Positions 9,745 through 18,544 of a DNA stretch of 64,000 bases are shown here, one piece after another; within the stretch, counting starts at the first letter, position 1; each line of letters opens with the position of its first letter. Below the pieces are notes generated by a model, which saw only the letters and a program-made list of their open reading frames with translations, ran no database searches and was not told the origin of the DNA. The DNA comes from Pseudomonas fragi (GTDB lineage: Bacteria > Pseudomonadota > Gammaproteobacteria > Pseudomonadales > Pseudomonadaceae), in contig NZ_LT629783.1 in assembly GCF_900105835.1 (NCBI RefSeq), positions 4,238,501 to 4,302,500 of the forward strand, in the 5' to 3' direction. A program made the position numbers and the translations under genes.

Positions 9745-12171
9745 TCAAAAATCAGCCTTGAGCGACATCACAAAGTTGCGCGGTTCACCGTAGAAGTTGC
9801 CGAACCCTTCGGTGCCAACGGTGGCGTAGTAGCGTTTGTCGAACAGGTTGTTGCCGTTCAGGGCCACCGACCAGGTGTCGTCGATTCGGTAGCCAATCCG
9901 GCCGTTCCAGATGGCGTAACCCGCCTGGGTAATGTCGTTGCCGCTGATGGGTGAAACCCGGTAGTTGCTGCTTTGTGCATTGACCCCGGCGCCGATCGTG
10001 ACCCGTTCCAGAGCACCGCTCAGGGCGTAATCACCCCATACGCGCAGCAGATGGCGCGGCACATAGGAGTTGTAGGCCAGCCCGTCCTGGGCTGCATCGG
10101 CGTCTTCCAGAACCTTGGTCTGGGTATAGGTATAACCGGCCAGCAATTGCAGGCGCTCGATCACTTCACCGCTGACCTCGGCTTCAAAACCCTGGGCGCG
10201 AACCTTGCCGGAGTTCAGCGAGCAGCCACCGTCCGGGCACAGCGGGTCGGTCTGGGCCGCGTCTTTCTGGACAGTGCGGAACAGGTTGAATGAACTGTTG
10301 AGCCGACCGTTGAACCACTCGCCCTTGATCCCCAGCTCGTAGCTTTGCCCGATCAGCGGCTTGAGGGTCGCGCCGCTGATGGTTCGATAGCCGCCCTGGG
10401 GGGTGAAGATATCGGTGTAGCTGGCATAGGTGGTCAGGTTGTCGTTGAGGTCGAACAACAAGGCGGCAAACGGCGTGACTTGCCCGCTCTCTTTGGCCTC
10501 GGAGTACACCGGGGTGCCTTCGCCGCGCCAGTAGGAGATGGCGTCGTTGGTCGATGAGTACCAGCTGACCCGGCTGCCCAGCACGAAGGTCAGCGGATCA
10601 GCCAGTTTCAAGCGGGCCAGGGAGTAGGCGCCGTACTGCTTGACGTGGATGTCCACCGGGCCGCCCCGTGAGGCATTGGCCAGGTAGTAGCTTTCATCGG
10701 GGCGCGGCAGGTTGTGGTTGGGGTTCAACACATTTTGACGATCTGCCAGCGCGGCCACGGCGTAGAAGTCATCCTTGTGCGAGCGGCTGGCGTTGGCACC
10801 CACGATCAGTTCGTGCTGCTGGCCAAAGGCGTCGAATTTACCGTCTACATAGGCATCGAAGCCGTAGTCGGTCTGGTTGTAGTCATAGATGCTGCCGAGC
10901 ATCAGGGTGTTGCTGCTGGTTGCGCCCACGGGTACCGCGCCGCTGGGGAAGGCGTACTCCATGTCCTGGGTATTTTTTGAATAGACCCCGGCCACCTTCA
11001 GTGCCCAGTCGTCATTGATTTGCTGCTTGAGGTCCGCGAACCAGGTGGTGCGCTTGCTGCGCTGGTTGTTCCACGAGGTGTTCAGGCAGGTGGAGCGCTT
11101 GAGTTTCAGGTCGCTGCCATCGGCATAGCGCGGCAGGCCGCCCCAGCAGGGTGTGGCGTCGACGTCTTCATAGGCCAGGCCCAGCCCCAGGGTGGTGTCG
11201 GGGCTGAGGTCGAAGTCCAGTGCGCCGTAGTAGACCTGATCCTTGCGGGCGGCAACGTCATAGAAATACTGGCGGGTTTGTTGGGTCACGACCGCCCGGC
11301 CACGCAGGGTGCCGGCTTCGTTCAGCGGGCCGCCGGTATCGACTTGCCCGCGGTAGTTGTCCCAGGTGCCGGCCGACAGCGCCAGTTGTGTGTGCGGGGT
11401 GGCTTCGCCGCGCTTGCGCACAAAATTCACCCCGCCTGCCGTGCCGCCGGCGCCTTTCATCATCCCGGCTGCGCCGCGCAGAACTTCGACGCGGTCATAG
11501 ATCGCCATATCGCTGTTGAAGCTGTCGGCCTGTACATAGCTGCTGCCGATGTCCAGTGGCACGCCGTCGTACTGGTACTGGCCGCTCATGCGAAAGCCGC
11601 GGGAGTAGAAGTATTTGCCGCCCATGGGCGAGTCGTAGACGGTGATCCCCGGGGTTTTTTCCATCACCTGTTCAATGGTGTTGAGGTTCTGGTCGTCGAG
11701 CATTTTTCGGGTGATGACGGTGACCGATTGCGGGGTGTCTTTGAGCGTGTGGGCACCCTTGCCGATGGTGACGGCTTGCGCAGTGTAGGAACCCGAGCCT
11801 TCGGTAGTGGCGTCGAGGCTGCGCTCGGTGACGTTGGTGACGCCCAGTTGCAGCGCAGCGCCGGTTTGCGGGGCCGGCTCAACGCTGAAATTGCCTTGTC
11901 CGGTGATGCGCAATTGCAGGCCGCTGCCGCGCAAAGCCGTGTCCATCGCCTGTTCCGCGGACATCAGGCCGATCACCGCCGGGGCTTGCTTGCCCTGCAC
12001 CAGCACGGGCTCCAGCGAGACAATCCGGCCGCTCTGGCTGGCAATGGCATTCAGGCTGTTGGCCAGCGGGCCGGCGGGCAGGTTGAAGCTTATATCCTGG
12101 GCCAGGGCAGGGCTGGCCAGGGTTGCCAGGGCAACGGCGACGCTAAGGGTGTGGGGCCACGGGTTGAGCAC
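9745..12171 (-). CDS. TonB-dependent siderophore receptor with signalling (STN) domain
   Basis: An 808-residue outer-membrane receptor. Order of parts: signal peptide (to about 24, PALAQDISFN), STN domain (about 25-100; FNLPAGPLANSLNAIASQSG), plug domain (TLKDTPQSVTVITRKMLDDQ onward) and a 22-strand barrel ending in F (NFVMSLKADF). The STN domain marks a transducer that contacts a FecR-type anti-sigma factor when loaded. The start is GTG 12171 with AGGAG 6-10 bases upstream. It follows the sigma/anti-sigma pair in the same direction. It is of the FpvA/FiuA/FoxA kind, likely for an exogenous ferric siderophore; the ligand cannot be read from sequence. Confidence 0.88.
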   Translation of the reverse strand: MLNPWPHTLSVAVALATLASPALAQDISFNLPAGPLANSLNAIASQSGRIVSLEPVLVQGKQAPAVIGLMSAEQAMDTALRGSGLQLRITGQGNFSVEPAPQTGAALQLGVTNVTERSLDATTEGSGSYTAQAVTIGKGAHTLKDTPQSVTVITRKMLDDQNLNTIEQVMEKTPGITVYDSPMGGKYFYSRGFRMSGQYQYDGVPLDIGSSYVQADSFNSDMAIYDRVEVLRGAAGMMKGAGGTAGGVNFVRKRGEATPHTQLALSAGTWDNYRGQVDTGGPLNEAGTLRGRAVVTQQTRQYFYDVAARKDQVYYGALDFDLSPDTTLGLGLAYEDVDATPCWGGLPRYADGSDLKLKRSTCLNTSWNNQRSKRTTWFADLKQQINDDWALKVAGVYSKNTQDMEYAFPSGAVPVGATSSNTLMLGSIYDYNQTDYGFDAYVDGKFDAFGQQHELIVGANASRSHKDDFYAVAALADRQNVLNPNHNLPRPDESYYLANASRGGPVDIHVKQYGAYSLARLKLADPLTFVLGSRVSWYSSTNDAISYWRGEGTPVYSEAKESGQVTPFAALLFDLNDNLTTYASYTDIFTPQGGYRTISGATLKPLIGQSYELGIKGEWFNGRLNSSFNLFRTVQKDAAQTDPLCPDGGCSLNSGKVRAQGFEAEVSGEVIERLQLLAGYTYTQTKVLEDADAAQDGLAYNSYVPRHLLRVWGDYALSGALERVTIGAGVNAQSSNYRVSPISGNDITQAGYAIWNGRIGYRIDDTWSVALNGNNLFDKRYYATVGTEGFGNFYGEPRNFVMSLKADF

Positions 12172-12274
12172 AGCATTCTCCTGATCGTGTGGAAGTCTCA
12201 GGAGATAGGTGGGCCGAGATCTGAAAACCGGACACGAATGCGATCAATTATCAAAAAAACTTTTCACCGGGGGC

Positions 12275-13243
12275 TTATGCGGGCCGAATGATGGTGAGCC
12301 ATGGGCTGTAGTGATCCACACGAATGGGCAGCGTTTCGGCCAGTGCCGTGAAGGCGCGCTCAGGGTTGTCCAGTGGGTATACGCCCTGTACCCGCAGACC
12401 GCGCACCTCGGGGGCCACGCGGACAAAACCGCGGGTATAGGGGCGCAGGGCCGCGACGACGTCTTCCAGCGGGTCATCCAGCACGTTGAGCCTGGCCCGC
12501 AGCCAGTCGGCACGATAGCGCTGGTCGCCGCTCATGGGCACGATGCTGCGCGGGTAGAGCATGGCCGCCTGACCTTCTTGCAGGTCGAGGGTCAGGCCGC
12601 TGAACAACCGGGCCTGGACGCTGTGCTGCAGCACCACCAGCCGGGTTGCCTGCTCCTGTTGGGCGACCAGAAAGCGCGTGCCCAGGGCACTGATTTCACC
12701 TTCGGCACTGCGCACCCGTAACGGGCGCTCGGGGTCGGGTGCCACCTTGATCACCAGTTCGCCGTGGCGCAGGATCACCAGCCGTTGCCGCGCAGTGAAG
12801 TGCAGGTCAACGGCGCTGCTGGCGTTCAGGCTCAGGCGGCTGCCATCGGCCAGGTTGAAGTCCTGGCGCTGGCCGCGACCGGTGGACAGGTCCGCCAGCA
12901 GCGAGTCACCCAGCGGAGTGCTGGCGCCCAGCCATAAACCACCGCCGAGCAGGCCCAGGCCGGTGATTGCGCGCAGTGCGTCGCGGCGTGATGCCGAGGG
13001 TTGCAAGAGCAGTTGGCGGGCTTCCCCTGCCTGGCCCGGGAGGCGTTGCTCCAGCGTGCGCAGTGTGTTGAAGGAGCCGCCCAGGCGCCTGTGCAATTGT
13101 TCCCAGGCCTGGGCATGGGCCGGGTCCTTGGCCAGCCACAGGTTGAACCGTTCTTGCAGCGCGGCATCGGGCGTAGCGGCGCGCAGCTTGACCATCCAGT
13201 CGATGGTCTGCTCGCTCAAGGGGTCCAGACGTTGTTTGCTCAC
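12275..13243 (-). CDS. fecR: FecR-family anti-sigma factor
   Basis: A 322-residue single-pass inner-membrane regulator. DUF4880 N-terminus (about 8-50; EQTIDWMVKLRAATPDAALQ) holds the sigma factor; residues 92-108 (AITGLGLLGGGLWLG) are the membrane span; the periplasmic FecR domain follows and its C-terminus should meet the receptor STN domain. A twin arginine (R86-R87, SASRRDALRAITG) directly precedes the span, as in FecR proteins exported by Tat. The start is GTG 13243, which overlaps the sigma stop (GTGA); a much longer upstream frame is only a shadow of the sigma gene. Confidence 0.88.
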   Translation of the reverse strand: MSKQRLDPLSEQTIDWMVKLRAATPDAALQERFNLWLAKDPAHAQAWEQLHRRLGGSFNTLRTLEQRLPGQAGEARQLLLQPSASRRDALRAITGLGLLGGGLWLGASTPLGDSLLADLSTGRGQRQDFNLADGSRLSLNASSAVDLHFTARQRLVILRHGELVIKVAPDPERPLRVRSAEGEISALGTRFLVAQQEQATRLVVLQHSVQARLFSGLTLDLQEGQAAMLYPRSIVPMSGDQRYRADWLRARLNVLDDPLEDVVAALRPYTRGFVRVAPEVRGLRVQGVYPLDNPERAFTALAETLPIRVDHYSPWLTIIRPA

Positions 13244-13746
13244 AGGCTGGCCTCGCTCAGGTAGCACTGGCGCAAAGCCTGTTTCATATAACGGCTGACG
13301 GTGCGTTCCGACAGCCCCAGCTTTTGCGCGATGGCCACATAGCTCAGGCCATCGAGCTGGCTGTAGAGGAAGGTGGCCTTGACGATCATCGGCAAGCCGT
13401 CGATGGCGCGGTCGATGGCCACCAGGGCCTCGATCAGTTGCAGTTGTTCCTCGGGGGACGGCGCTACGGCCTCGGGCAACAAGGCCAGACGATCCAGGTA
13501 GGCGGTCTCCAGCTTGCGCCGGCGATGGCGGTCGAACATCAGGCGCCGGGCAATGGTGGACAGGTAGGCACGAGGTTGCTCGATGCTGTCCGGGTCGACC
13601 CGTGCCGCCAGCATCTGGCAAAAGGTATCGGCGGCGGTGTCCTCTGCATCTGCGTGATTGCGCAGACGACGCTGAATATGTTGCAGCAACCAGCGGTGAT
13701 GGTGGCTGAAAAAGAAGCCCAGCTTGTGAGTCGGGAGAGAGGGCAC
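13240..13746 (-). CDS. fecI: ECF sigma factor, FecI family
   Basis: A 168-residue extracytoplasmic-function sigma factor that should direct RNA polymerase to the receptor promoter on signal. Region 2 is at about 10-75 (HHRWLLQHIQRRLRNHADAE, DTFCQMLAARV, ARRLMFDRHRRRKL) and region 4 at about 100-160 (LVAIDRAIDGLPMIVKATFL, YVAIAQKLGLSERTVSRYMK). The start is GTG 13746 with GGAAG 9 bases upstream. It overlaps fecR by 4 bases, so the pair is made in step. Fur control would be expected; a weak Fur-like stretch lies upstream but is not convincing. Confidence 0.9.
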   Translation of the reverse strand: MPSLPTHKLGFFFSHHHRWLLQHIQRRLRNHADAEDTAADTFCQMLAARVDPDSIEQPRAYLSTIARRLMFDRHRRRKLETAYLDRLALLPEAVAPSPEEQLQLIEALVAIDRAIDGLPMIVKATFLYSQLDGLSYVAIAQKLGLSERTVSRYMKQALRQCYLSEASL

Positions 13747-13862
13747 CGGTCGAGCTTCCAGATGTGAGTGCGAATCGTTCCCAATGGTATCGGCAAGATG
13801 ATGGCCACTGCAATCCCGGTGCGTAAATCCCTTCGCCAGCTGCTACGCAGGGAGGGGCTTTA

Positions 13863-14750
13863 TCAATAGGCAAACACCTTGCGGTGCTTCTCTACAAAGT
13901 CCTCCCAGCTCACCGGCTGGCGCCCTGTGATCTGGCTGAAGTTGTCGAACGTCTCTTCCACGCCGGGGATCTGCCGTGCAGCCATGCGGGTGAAGTTGTC
14001 ATGTACGCAGTTCATGTAAGCCATTTCTGCACCAGCCGCGCGCATATTCTCCACAAACACGTCAGGTGACTGTGCGTCATAACGAAATGGCTGGCCCAGC
14101 ACCCGGCTCATGATCGCGGCGATATCGCCATAGGACTGCACATCGTAGCCCAGCCGATAGGTCTGGCCGGCGTGCCTGTCCGGGTGCAGCAATGCTTGCG
14201 CAGCCACCCGGGCAACGTCTTCACCGTCGACCCAGCTGAACCGCGCATCGCCGGTGTACTGCTCGATCACTCCGTTGATGACTGCCCGGGTGCCATCGTA
14301 GCTGAGCAGGTTTTGCATAAAACACTCCGGGCGCAAATGGGTAAACGAGAACCCCGACCACTCGATGTAGCGCTCCACAAACTGGTGCCAGGCCCAGTGG
14401 CCGATGGTGGTGTCGTCCCGCCCGCACGCACCGAGATGCACCATGTGCTGCACGCCGGATTTTTTCGCCTGGTCGATAAATGCCTTGCTCTGGCGCAGCA
14501 TGTCCACGGTGTAGCCGGTGACCAGCAGGGCGCGGTCGATGCCCTCCAGCGCCGGGGCCAGGGTGTGTTCCTGGTCGAAGTCCATGATCACGGTACGAAT
14601 GCCCTGTGCTGCAAAGGGCTGCGCCTTGGCGTGGGAGCGCACGGCCGCGACCAGCGTAATGCTCTGGTCGGCTTGCAGGTTGCGCAGGGTGTCGCCGCCG
14701 ATCTGGCCGGTGGCGCCGGTGATTAAAACGGTGGGTTTGTGCGAAGTCAT
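13863..14750 (-). CDS. NmrA-family NAD(P)-binding oxidoreductase
   Basis: A 295-residue atypical SDR with the dinucleotide motif TGATGQIGG (11-19) and an NmrA-like body (HLGACGRDDTTIGHW, LRPECFMQNLL, FSWVDGEDVARVAA). The usual YxxxK pair is not evident, as in the NmrA/HSCARG sensor group, so it may be a redox sensor or quinone reductase-like enzyme (compare YtfG/QorB). It is divergent from a LysR gene with nested palindromes between them, so it is probably that regulator's target. The substrate is unknown. Confidence 0.75.
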   Translation of the reverse strand: MTSHKPTVLITGATGQIGGDTLRNLQADQSITLVAAVRSHAKAQPFAAQGIRTVIMDFDQEHTLAPALEGIDRALLVTGYTVDMLRQSKAFIDQAKKSGVQHMVHLGACGRDDTTIGHWAWHQFVERYIEWSGFSFTHLRPECFMQNLLSYDGTRAVINGVIEQYTGDARFSWVDGEDVARVAAQALLHPDRHAGQTYRLGYDVQSYGDIAAIMSRVLGQPFRYDAQSPDVFVENMRAAGAEMAYMNCVHDNFTRMAARQIPGVEETFDNFSQITGRQPVSWEDFVEKHRKVFAY

Positions 14751-14815
14751 AAATACGCCTGATGCTTGAGTAAGTTCTTGGTGTAAAAGCTTACTGGGGA
14801 ACTGATGGCGTATTT
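14751..14815. promoter_or_regulatory. Nested concentric palindromes between NmrA and LysR genes
   Basis: AAATACGCC (14751-14759) pairs with GGCGTATTT (14807-14815), and inside it AGTAAG (14769-14774) pairs with CTTACT (14790-14795). The two share one centre (about 14782). The outer arm starts right at the NmrA start codon. Likely operator region of the LysR regulator. Confidence 0.5.
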
Positions 14816-14867
14816 ACGATGCCTTTTACCTAATAAGATGAACTGAATTCACTAATGAGGGCCGTGC

Positions 14868-15785
14868 ATGTTCGCTTCCGAGCGCCTGAAAGGGATCGAT
14901 GTATTTGTCTGTGTCGCCGACTCGGGCAGCTTCAGGGCTGCTGCCGAGCGCCTGAACCTGACGGCTTCGGCGATCAGCAAGGGTATCGCCCGGCTGGAAG
15001 ACAGGCTTGGGGTGCGCTTGTTCCAGCGCACCACGCGGCGCCTGGCATTGACTGATGCCGGTGCGGCTTTTTACCGGACCTGCACTGGGGTTCTGGCCGA
15101 ACTGGAAGAGGCCGAGCTGGCCATGCAGGCCGACAATGCCGAGCCGCAGGGCAGGCTCCGCATTGATTTGCCAGCGGCCTTCGGGCGTTTGCAGGCGTTG
15201 CCGGTGATTTTGCAGTTTGTGCAGAAACACGCGCTGCTGCTGCCGCATATTTCCTTCTCCGACCGCTTTATCGATCCGGTCGAAGAGGGCGTGGATATCG
15301 TCGTGCGGGTTGGTGGGCCGGATATCTGGCCTGCGGCGCTGGAGCATCGCTTTCTGGGGCGCGAGCGGCATGTGTTCTGTGCTGCGCCGGCTTATCTGAA
15401 CATTTACGGCACGCCTGTGACCGACCGCGATCTGGAGCATCACCAGTGTGTGGCCTATGGGCGGGCCGACGGCACCGTCAGCCCCTGGAACTTCGCGGGC
15501 AGCCGCCCTGGAGAGATCGAGCGCCGGGTAATGCCCGCCAGGTACATCGTGGGTGATGGGGAAGGGCAAGTGATGACAGTGCTGGCGGGGTGCGGCATCG
15601 CCCAACTGCCCACCTGGCTGATCAAGCAGCATCTGGCTGATGGTTCACTTGTGCAGGTGTTGCCACATCTGGCGAGCGAGGGGCTGGCGATCAACCTGGT
15701 GTGGCCAAAAAGCCGCAAGTCCCTGCCCAAGGTCAGCGCCTTGCTCGATGCCCTGACAGTCGGGTTGATGCCGTTGGCGGATTAA
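14868..15785 (+). CDS. LysR-family transcriptional regulator
   Basis: A 305-residue LysR-type regulator. The winged helix is at about 1-65 (VCVADSGSFRAAAERLNLTA, then AISKGIARLEDRLGVRLFQR) and the periplasmic-binding-like effector domain at about 90-300. ATG 14868 has GAGGG about 9 bases upstream. Divergence from the NmrA-type gene and the palindromes between them suggest it controls that gene and itself. The effector is unknown. It belongs to the CrgA/AaeR-like group whose targets are often stress or aromatic-compound genes. Confidence 0.88.
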   Translation: MFASERLKGIDVFVCVADSGSFRAAAERLNLTASAISKGIARLEDRLGVRLFQRTTRRLALTDAGAAFYRTCTGVLAELEEAELAMQADNAEPQGRLRIDLPAAFGRLQALPVILQFVQKHALLLPHISFSDRFIDPVEEGVDIVVRVGGPDIWPAALEHRFLGRERHVFCAAPAYLNIYGTPVTDRDLEHHQCVAYGRADGTVSPWNFAGSRPGEIERRVMPARYIVGDGEGQVMTVLAGCGIAQLPTWLIKQHLADGSLVQVLPHLASEGLAINLVWPKSRKSLPKVSALLDALTVGLMPLAD

Positions 15786-15806
15786 TTTGCGGGTTGCACT
15801 CGACCT

Positions 15807-15891
15807 GTGGGAGCGGGCTTGCTCGCGATTGGATCACTGCGGTTTTACAGTGACAGCGCATCGCCTGCATCGCAGGCAAGCCAGCCCCCAC
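15807..15891. repeat. REP pair downstream of the LysR gene
   Basis: Left copy is a full core (15807-15828); the right copy (about 15870-15891) is diverged (GCAGGCAAGCCAGCCCCCAC). It lies between two convergent genes. Confidence 0.85.
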
Positions 15892-15907
15892 ACGTTTTTA
15901 TGCAGCC

Positions 15908-16360
15908 TCACAACGGCAGCATGCGGTCCTGAATAACCCGCTTCATCACCAGTGTGGAGGTCAGGCGTTGCACGTTGGGCAATGAGGTCAGGCGTTCATC
16001 GTAGAGCTGCTGGAAGGCCGGCAGGTCGGCGGCGACCACATGCAGCAGGTAGTCGGGGTCGCCGAATAGCCTTTGTGCGTCGACGATTTGCGAGGTCTCG
16101 ATCACGGCCGCTTCAAAGTCGGCAATGGCCTGGCGCGTCACTTCGCGCAGGGTGACAAACACCATCGCGGAAAAGTTAAGCCCCAGCTCACTCGGCGCCA
16201 GCAGGGCGCGATAGCCAAGGATCACGCCGGAGTCTTCCAGCGCCCGCACGCGCCGATGGCAAGGGGAGAGGCTCAAGCCCACCCGATCTGCCAGCTCAGT
16301 GAGCGAAAGTCGGCCATCGGCTTGCAGTTGCGCAAGAATATTTCTGTCAATGCGATCCAT
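15908..16360 (-). CDS. Lrp/AsnC-family regulator
   Basis: A 150-residue feast/famine regulator: N-terminal helix-turn-helix (MDRIDRNILAQLQADGRLSL, ELADRVGLSLSPCHRRVRAL) and a C-terminal RAM ligand-binding domain (about 65-145). ATG 16360 has GGAAGG upstream. It diverges from a LysE-type amino acid exporter, the usual pairing in which the regulator senses an amino acid and switches on its export. The particular amino acid is not readable from sequence. Confidence 0.9.
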   Translation of the reverse strand: MDRIDRNILAQLQADGRLSLTELADRVGLSLSPCHRRVRALEDSGVILGYRALLAPSELGLNFSAMVFVTLREVTRQAIADFEAAVIETSQIVDAQRLFGDPDYLLHVVAADLPAFQQLYDERLTSLPNVQRLTSTLVMKRVIQDRMLPL

Positions 16361-16530
16361 ATGGAAGAACCTTCCTTGGCTGTGGCTTTTTATTAGGATA
16401 AACGAAAGATAATCCTGGAGGCATTTGCTTATTCTTCTTTTGCCCGCTGACGCCTTTCCAGGTGGCGGCGGCGAGGGGCTTGTGGCCCATCTCTCATTCT
16501 TAAAGTTGCAGCGTAGAAAGGAAATGTCCC

Positions 16531-17148
16531 GTGACTCTCAGCGTCCTGGCCGCGTTTTGGGCGGTATCGTTCTTGTTTATCATCACCCCCGGCGCAGACT
16601 GGGCCTATGCGATTTCTGCGGGCATGCGCGGCCGGCTGGTGACGCCGGCGGTGGCGGGCATGCTCTCGGGGCATTTGCTGGCAACGGTGATTGTGGCGGC
16701 AGGCGTAGGCGGGCTGGTGGCGCGTAACCCGATGATCCTCAGCGTGCTGACGGTTGCGGGGGCGCTGTATTTGCTCTGGCTGGGGGTGTGCATGCTCAGG
16801 GATCCCGCAACGCCGCAGTCCGGGCAGGGGCAGGCATCTGATTCATGGTCGCGCTGGGCGTGGAAGGGGTTGTGTGTCAGCGGCCTGAATCCCAAGGTGT
16901 TGTTATTGTTTCTTGCGCTTTTGCCGCAGTTCACCGACCCGCTGTCGAACTGGTCGATACCGACACAGATCATTGCCCTGGGCGGGCTGCATGCAGTGAG
17001 TTGCGCGCTGGTGTATCTGGCGGTCGGCTTCAGTGCCCATGCCGTATTGCGCACCAGGCCAGGGGCGGCGAAAAACGTCAGCCGGGTATCGGGGGCGATA
17101 ATGATCCTGATTGCGGTGGTGCTGCTGGCGGAGCAGGCCTACAGTTGA
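16531..17148 (+). CDS. LysE/RhtB-family amino acid exporter
   Basis: A 205-residue inner-membrane exporter with about six hydrophobic segments. The family signature is PGADWAYAISAGMRGR near residues 20-35, and the region GLNPKVLLLFLALLPQF marks the LysE/RhtB fold. The start is GTG 16531 with AGAAAGGAAA 8-17 bases upstream; the nearby ATG at 16524 is in another frame. It is divergent from the Lrp-type regulator, which probably activates it. The substrate is likely a hydrophobic or neutral amino acid, not determined. Confidence 0.85.
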   Translation: MTLSVLAAFWAVSFLFIITPGADWAYAISAGMRGRLVTPAVAGMLSGHLLATVIVAAGVGGLVARNPMILSVLTVAGALYLLWLGVCMLRDPATPQSGQGQASDSWSRWAWKGLCVSGLNPKVLLLFLALLPQFTDPLSNWSIPTQIIALGGLHAVSCALVYLAVGFSAHAVLRTRPGAAKNVSRVSGAIMILIAVVLLAEQAYS

Positions 17149-17177
17149 GGCTTGGCCAACAACGTGAGGATGAGACT

Positions 17178-17738
17178 GTGGCAGCGACCGGGAAGGATGA
17201 GCAGGTAACACCGCAAGCGGTCATCGAGTTCTGGAAACAGGCGGGCCCCAAGCATTGGTTCGCCAAGGATAAAGCCTTCGATACCTTGTTTCGCGACACC
17301 TTTTACAGCGCCCATTTCCTGGCCGCCAGTCGCCAGCTGGAGCACTGGCTGGCACAACCGGAAGGTGCCCTGGCATTGCTGTTGCTGCTGGACCAGTACC
17401 CGCGCAATGCCTTCCGTGGAACTGCACATATGTTTGCCACCGACTCCCTGGCGCGCTTTTATGCCCGGCACATGATCGATGGCAGCATGGACAAGGCGCT
17501 TGAGGCCGACTTGCGGCTGTTTTGTTATTTGCCGTTCGAGCATTCCGAAGACGCTGCCGACCAGCAACTGTCGTTGCAACTGCATCACAGCCTTGGTCCG
17601 CAAGCGAGCGTATGGGCACAAGAGCACGCCGAGATCATCCAGCGATTTGGGCGCTTTCCCCATCGCAATGAGGTGCTGGGGCGCGAGACCACTGAGCAGG
17701 AGCGCATGTTTCTGGATCAAGGTGGATTTGCGGGTTAA
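17178..17738 (+). CDS. DUF924 family protein
   Basis: A 186-residue alpha-helical protein of the DUF924 family, recognisable from IEFWKQAGPKHWFAKDKAFD, LLDQYPRNAFRG and RFGRFPHRNEVLGR. The family is tetratricopeptide-like in fold and has no settled biochemical role. I start it at GTG 17178, 9 bases after GAGG; the open frame continues upstream inside the exporter gene without a better start. It follows the exporter by 29 bases and may be cotranscribed with it. Confidence 0.8.
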   Translation: MAATGKDEQVTPQAVIEFWKQAGPKHWFAKDKAFDTLFRDTFYSAHFLAASRQLEHWLAQPEGALALLLLLDQYPRNAFRGTAHMFATDSLARFYARHMIDGSMDKALEADLRLFCYLPFEHSEDAADQQLSLQLHHSLGPQASVWAQEHAEIIQRFGRFPHRNEVLGRETTEQERMFLDQGGFAG

Positions 17739-17830
17739 AGCCGTGTCTTGACCATCAGCAAGGTGCTACTGCAGATGAGCAGGCATAATTGCCGCCTGAG
17801 CCTGAACACCCTCACCTGATGGAGTTGCCG

Positions 17831-18214
17831 ATGAAGTCCCCAGCCTTGTTGACCCTGAGCCTGTGTGCCGCGCTGCTGAGTAACAGTGCGATAGCCGCGG
17901 GGGATGCTGAAGCGGGGGGCAAGCTGTTCACTAAAACCTGTGGCGGTTGCCACAGCATCGGGGTTAACGCGCGCAATGGTTTTGGCCCGCAGCTCAATGG
18001 TGTGATCGGACGCCAGGCGGGCACCAGCGAGGGCTACCTGTACTCCGACGCCATGAAAAATTCAGGCGTGGTGTGGACCAGGGAAAAACTCGCCGCCTAC
18101 ATTGAGGCCCCGAAAAAAGTGGTGAGCGGCACGCGGATGATCTTCTGGGGCATCAGCGACCAGGAGAAGATCGACAACCTGCTGGCCTATATCGAGTCCG
18201 TTCAGGGGCAGTGA
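17831..18214 (+). CDS. Periplasmic c-type monohaem cytochrome
   Basis: A 127-residue class I cytochrome c. The signal peptide ends near residue 23 (LLSNSAIAA then GDAEAG). The haem site is C37-x-x-C40-H41 (TCGGCHSIG), and the likely sixth ligand is M103 (GTRMIFWG). It resembles cytochrome c2/c550 electron carriers. ATG 17831 has GGAG 7 bases upstream. Single gene, stopping one base before a convergent gene; its redox partner cannot be told from context. Confidence 0.88.
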   Translation: MKSPALLTLSLCAALLSNSAIAAGDAEAGGKLFTKTCGGCHSIGVNARNGFGPQLNGVIGRQAGTSEGYLYSDAMKNSGVVWTREKLAAYIEAPKKVVSGTRMIFWGISDQEKIDNLLAYIESVQGQ

Positions 18215-18544
18215 TTACTGCACGTCCTTGAGGTAATCCTTGAGTGTCAGCAGTGCCGGGTGCATTTGTTCCAGGGTGTGGGCATTGCGTACATCACCGG
18301 ACAGCTTCTGCAGCTCGCGGCCCATCGGGCTCTGCTCGCCCCCCAGGGCTGCCAGCGCCAGCGCCAGGCAGCGCTCGATTTTACCCTGGATGGCCGCGAT
18401 ATCGCCCTTGCGCACGTCGAAGGCAAAAACATCGCGCTGATAGTCGCTCATGGCCGGATCGTCGCGCAAAATCGGGCTCGAGCCTTCGCGCTCATACGCC
18501 AGCTTGAGTGCATAAAGGGCGACTGTTTCCAGTGGCAATTCCAT
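18215..18544 (-). CDS. Conserved hypothetical protein, 109 residues
   Basis: A small, soluble, probably all-helical protein starting MELPLETVALYALKLAYERE, with no signal peptide or membrane span. I do not recognise a family. GAGGAA lies 7 bases before ATG 18544, and the frame has codon use like its neighbours, so it looks real. Its stop abuts the stop of the convergent cytochrome gene with no gap, so both transcripts must end inside the other gene. Confidence 0.7.
   Translation of the reverse strand: MELPLETVALYALKLAYEREGSSPILRDDPAMSDYQRDVFAFDVRKGDIAAIQGKIERCLALALAALGGEQSPMGRELQKLSGDVRNAHTLEQMHPALLTLKDYLKDVQ

Noticed and set aside
13765..13800. Possible Fur box upstream of the ECF sigma gene
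   Set aside because: Only about half of the 19-bp consensus positions fit, no better than chance for this kind of scan by eye.
12275..13873. A 532-residue version of the FecR protein
   Set aside because: The N-terminal 210 residues are the sigma gene read in another frame. GTG 13243 with the GTGA overlap gives a normal FecR length.
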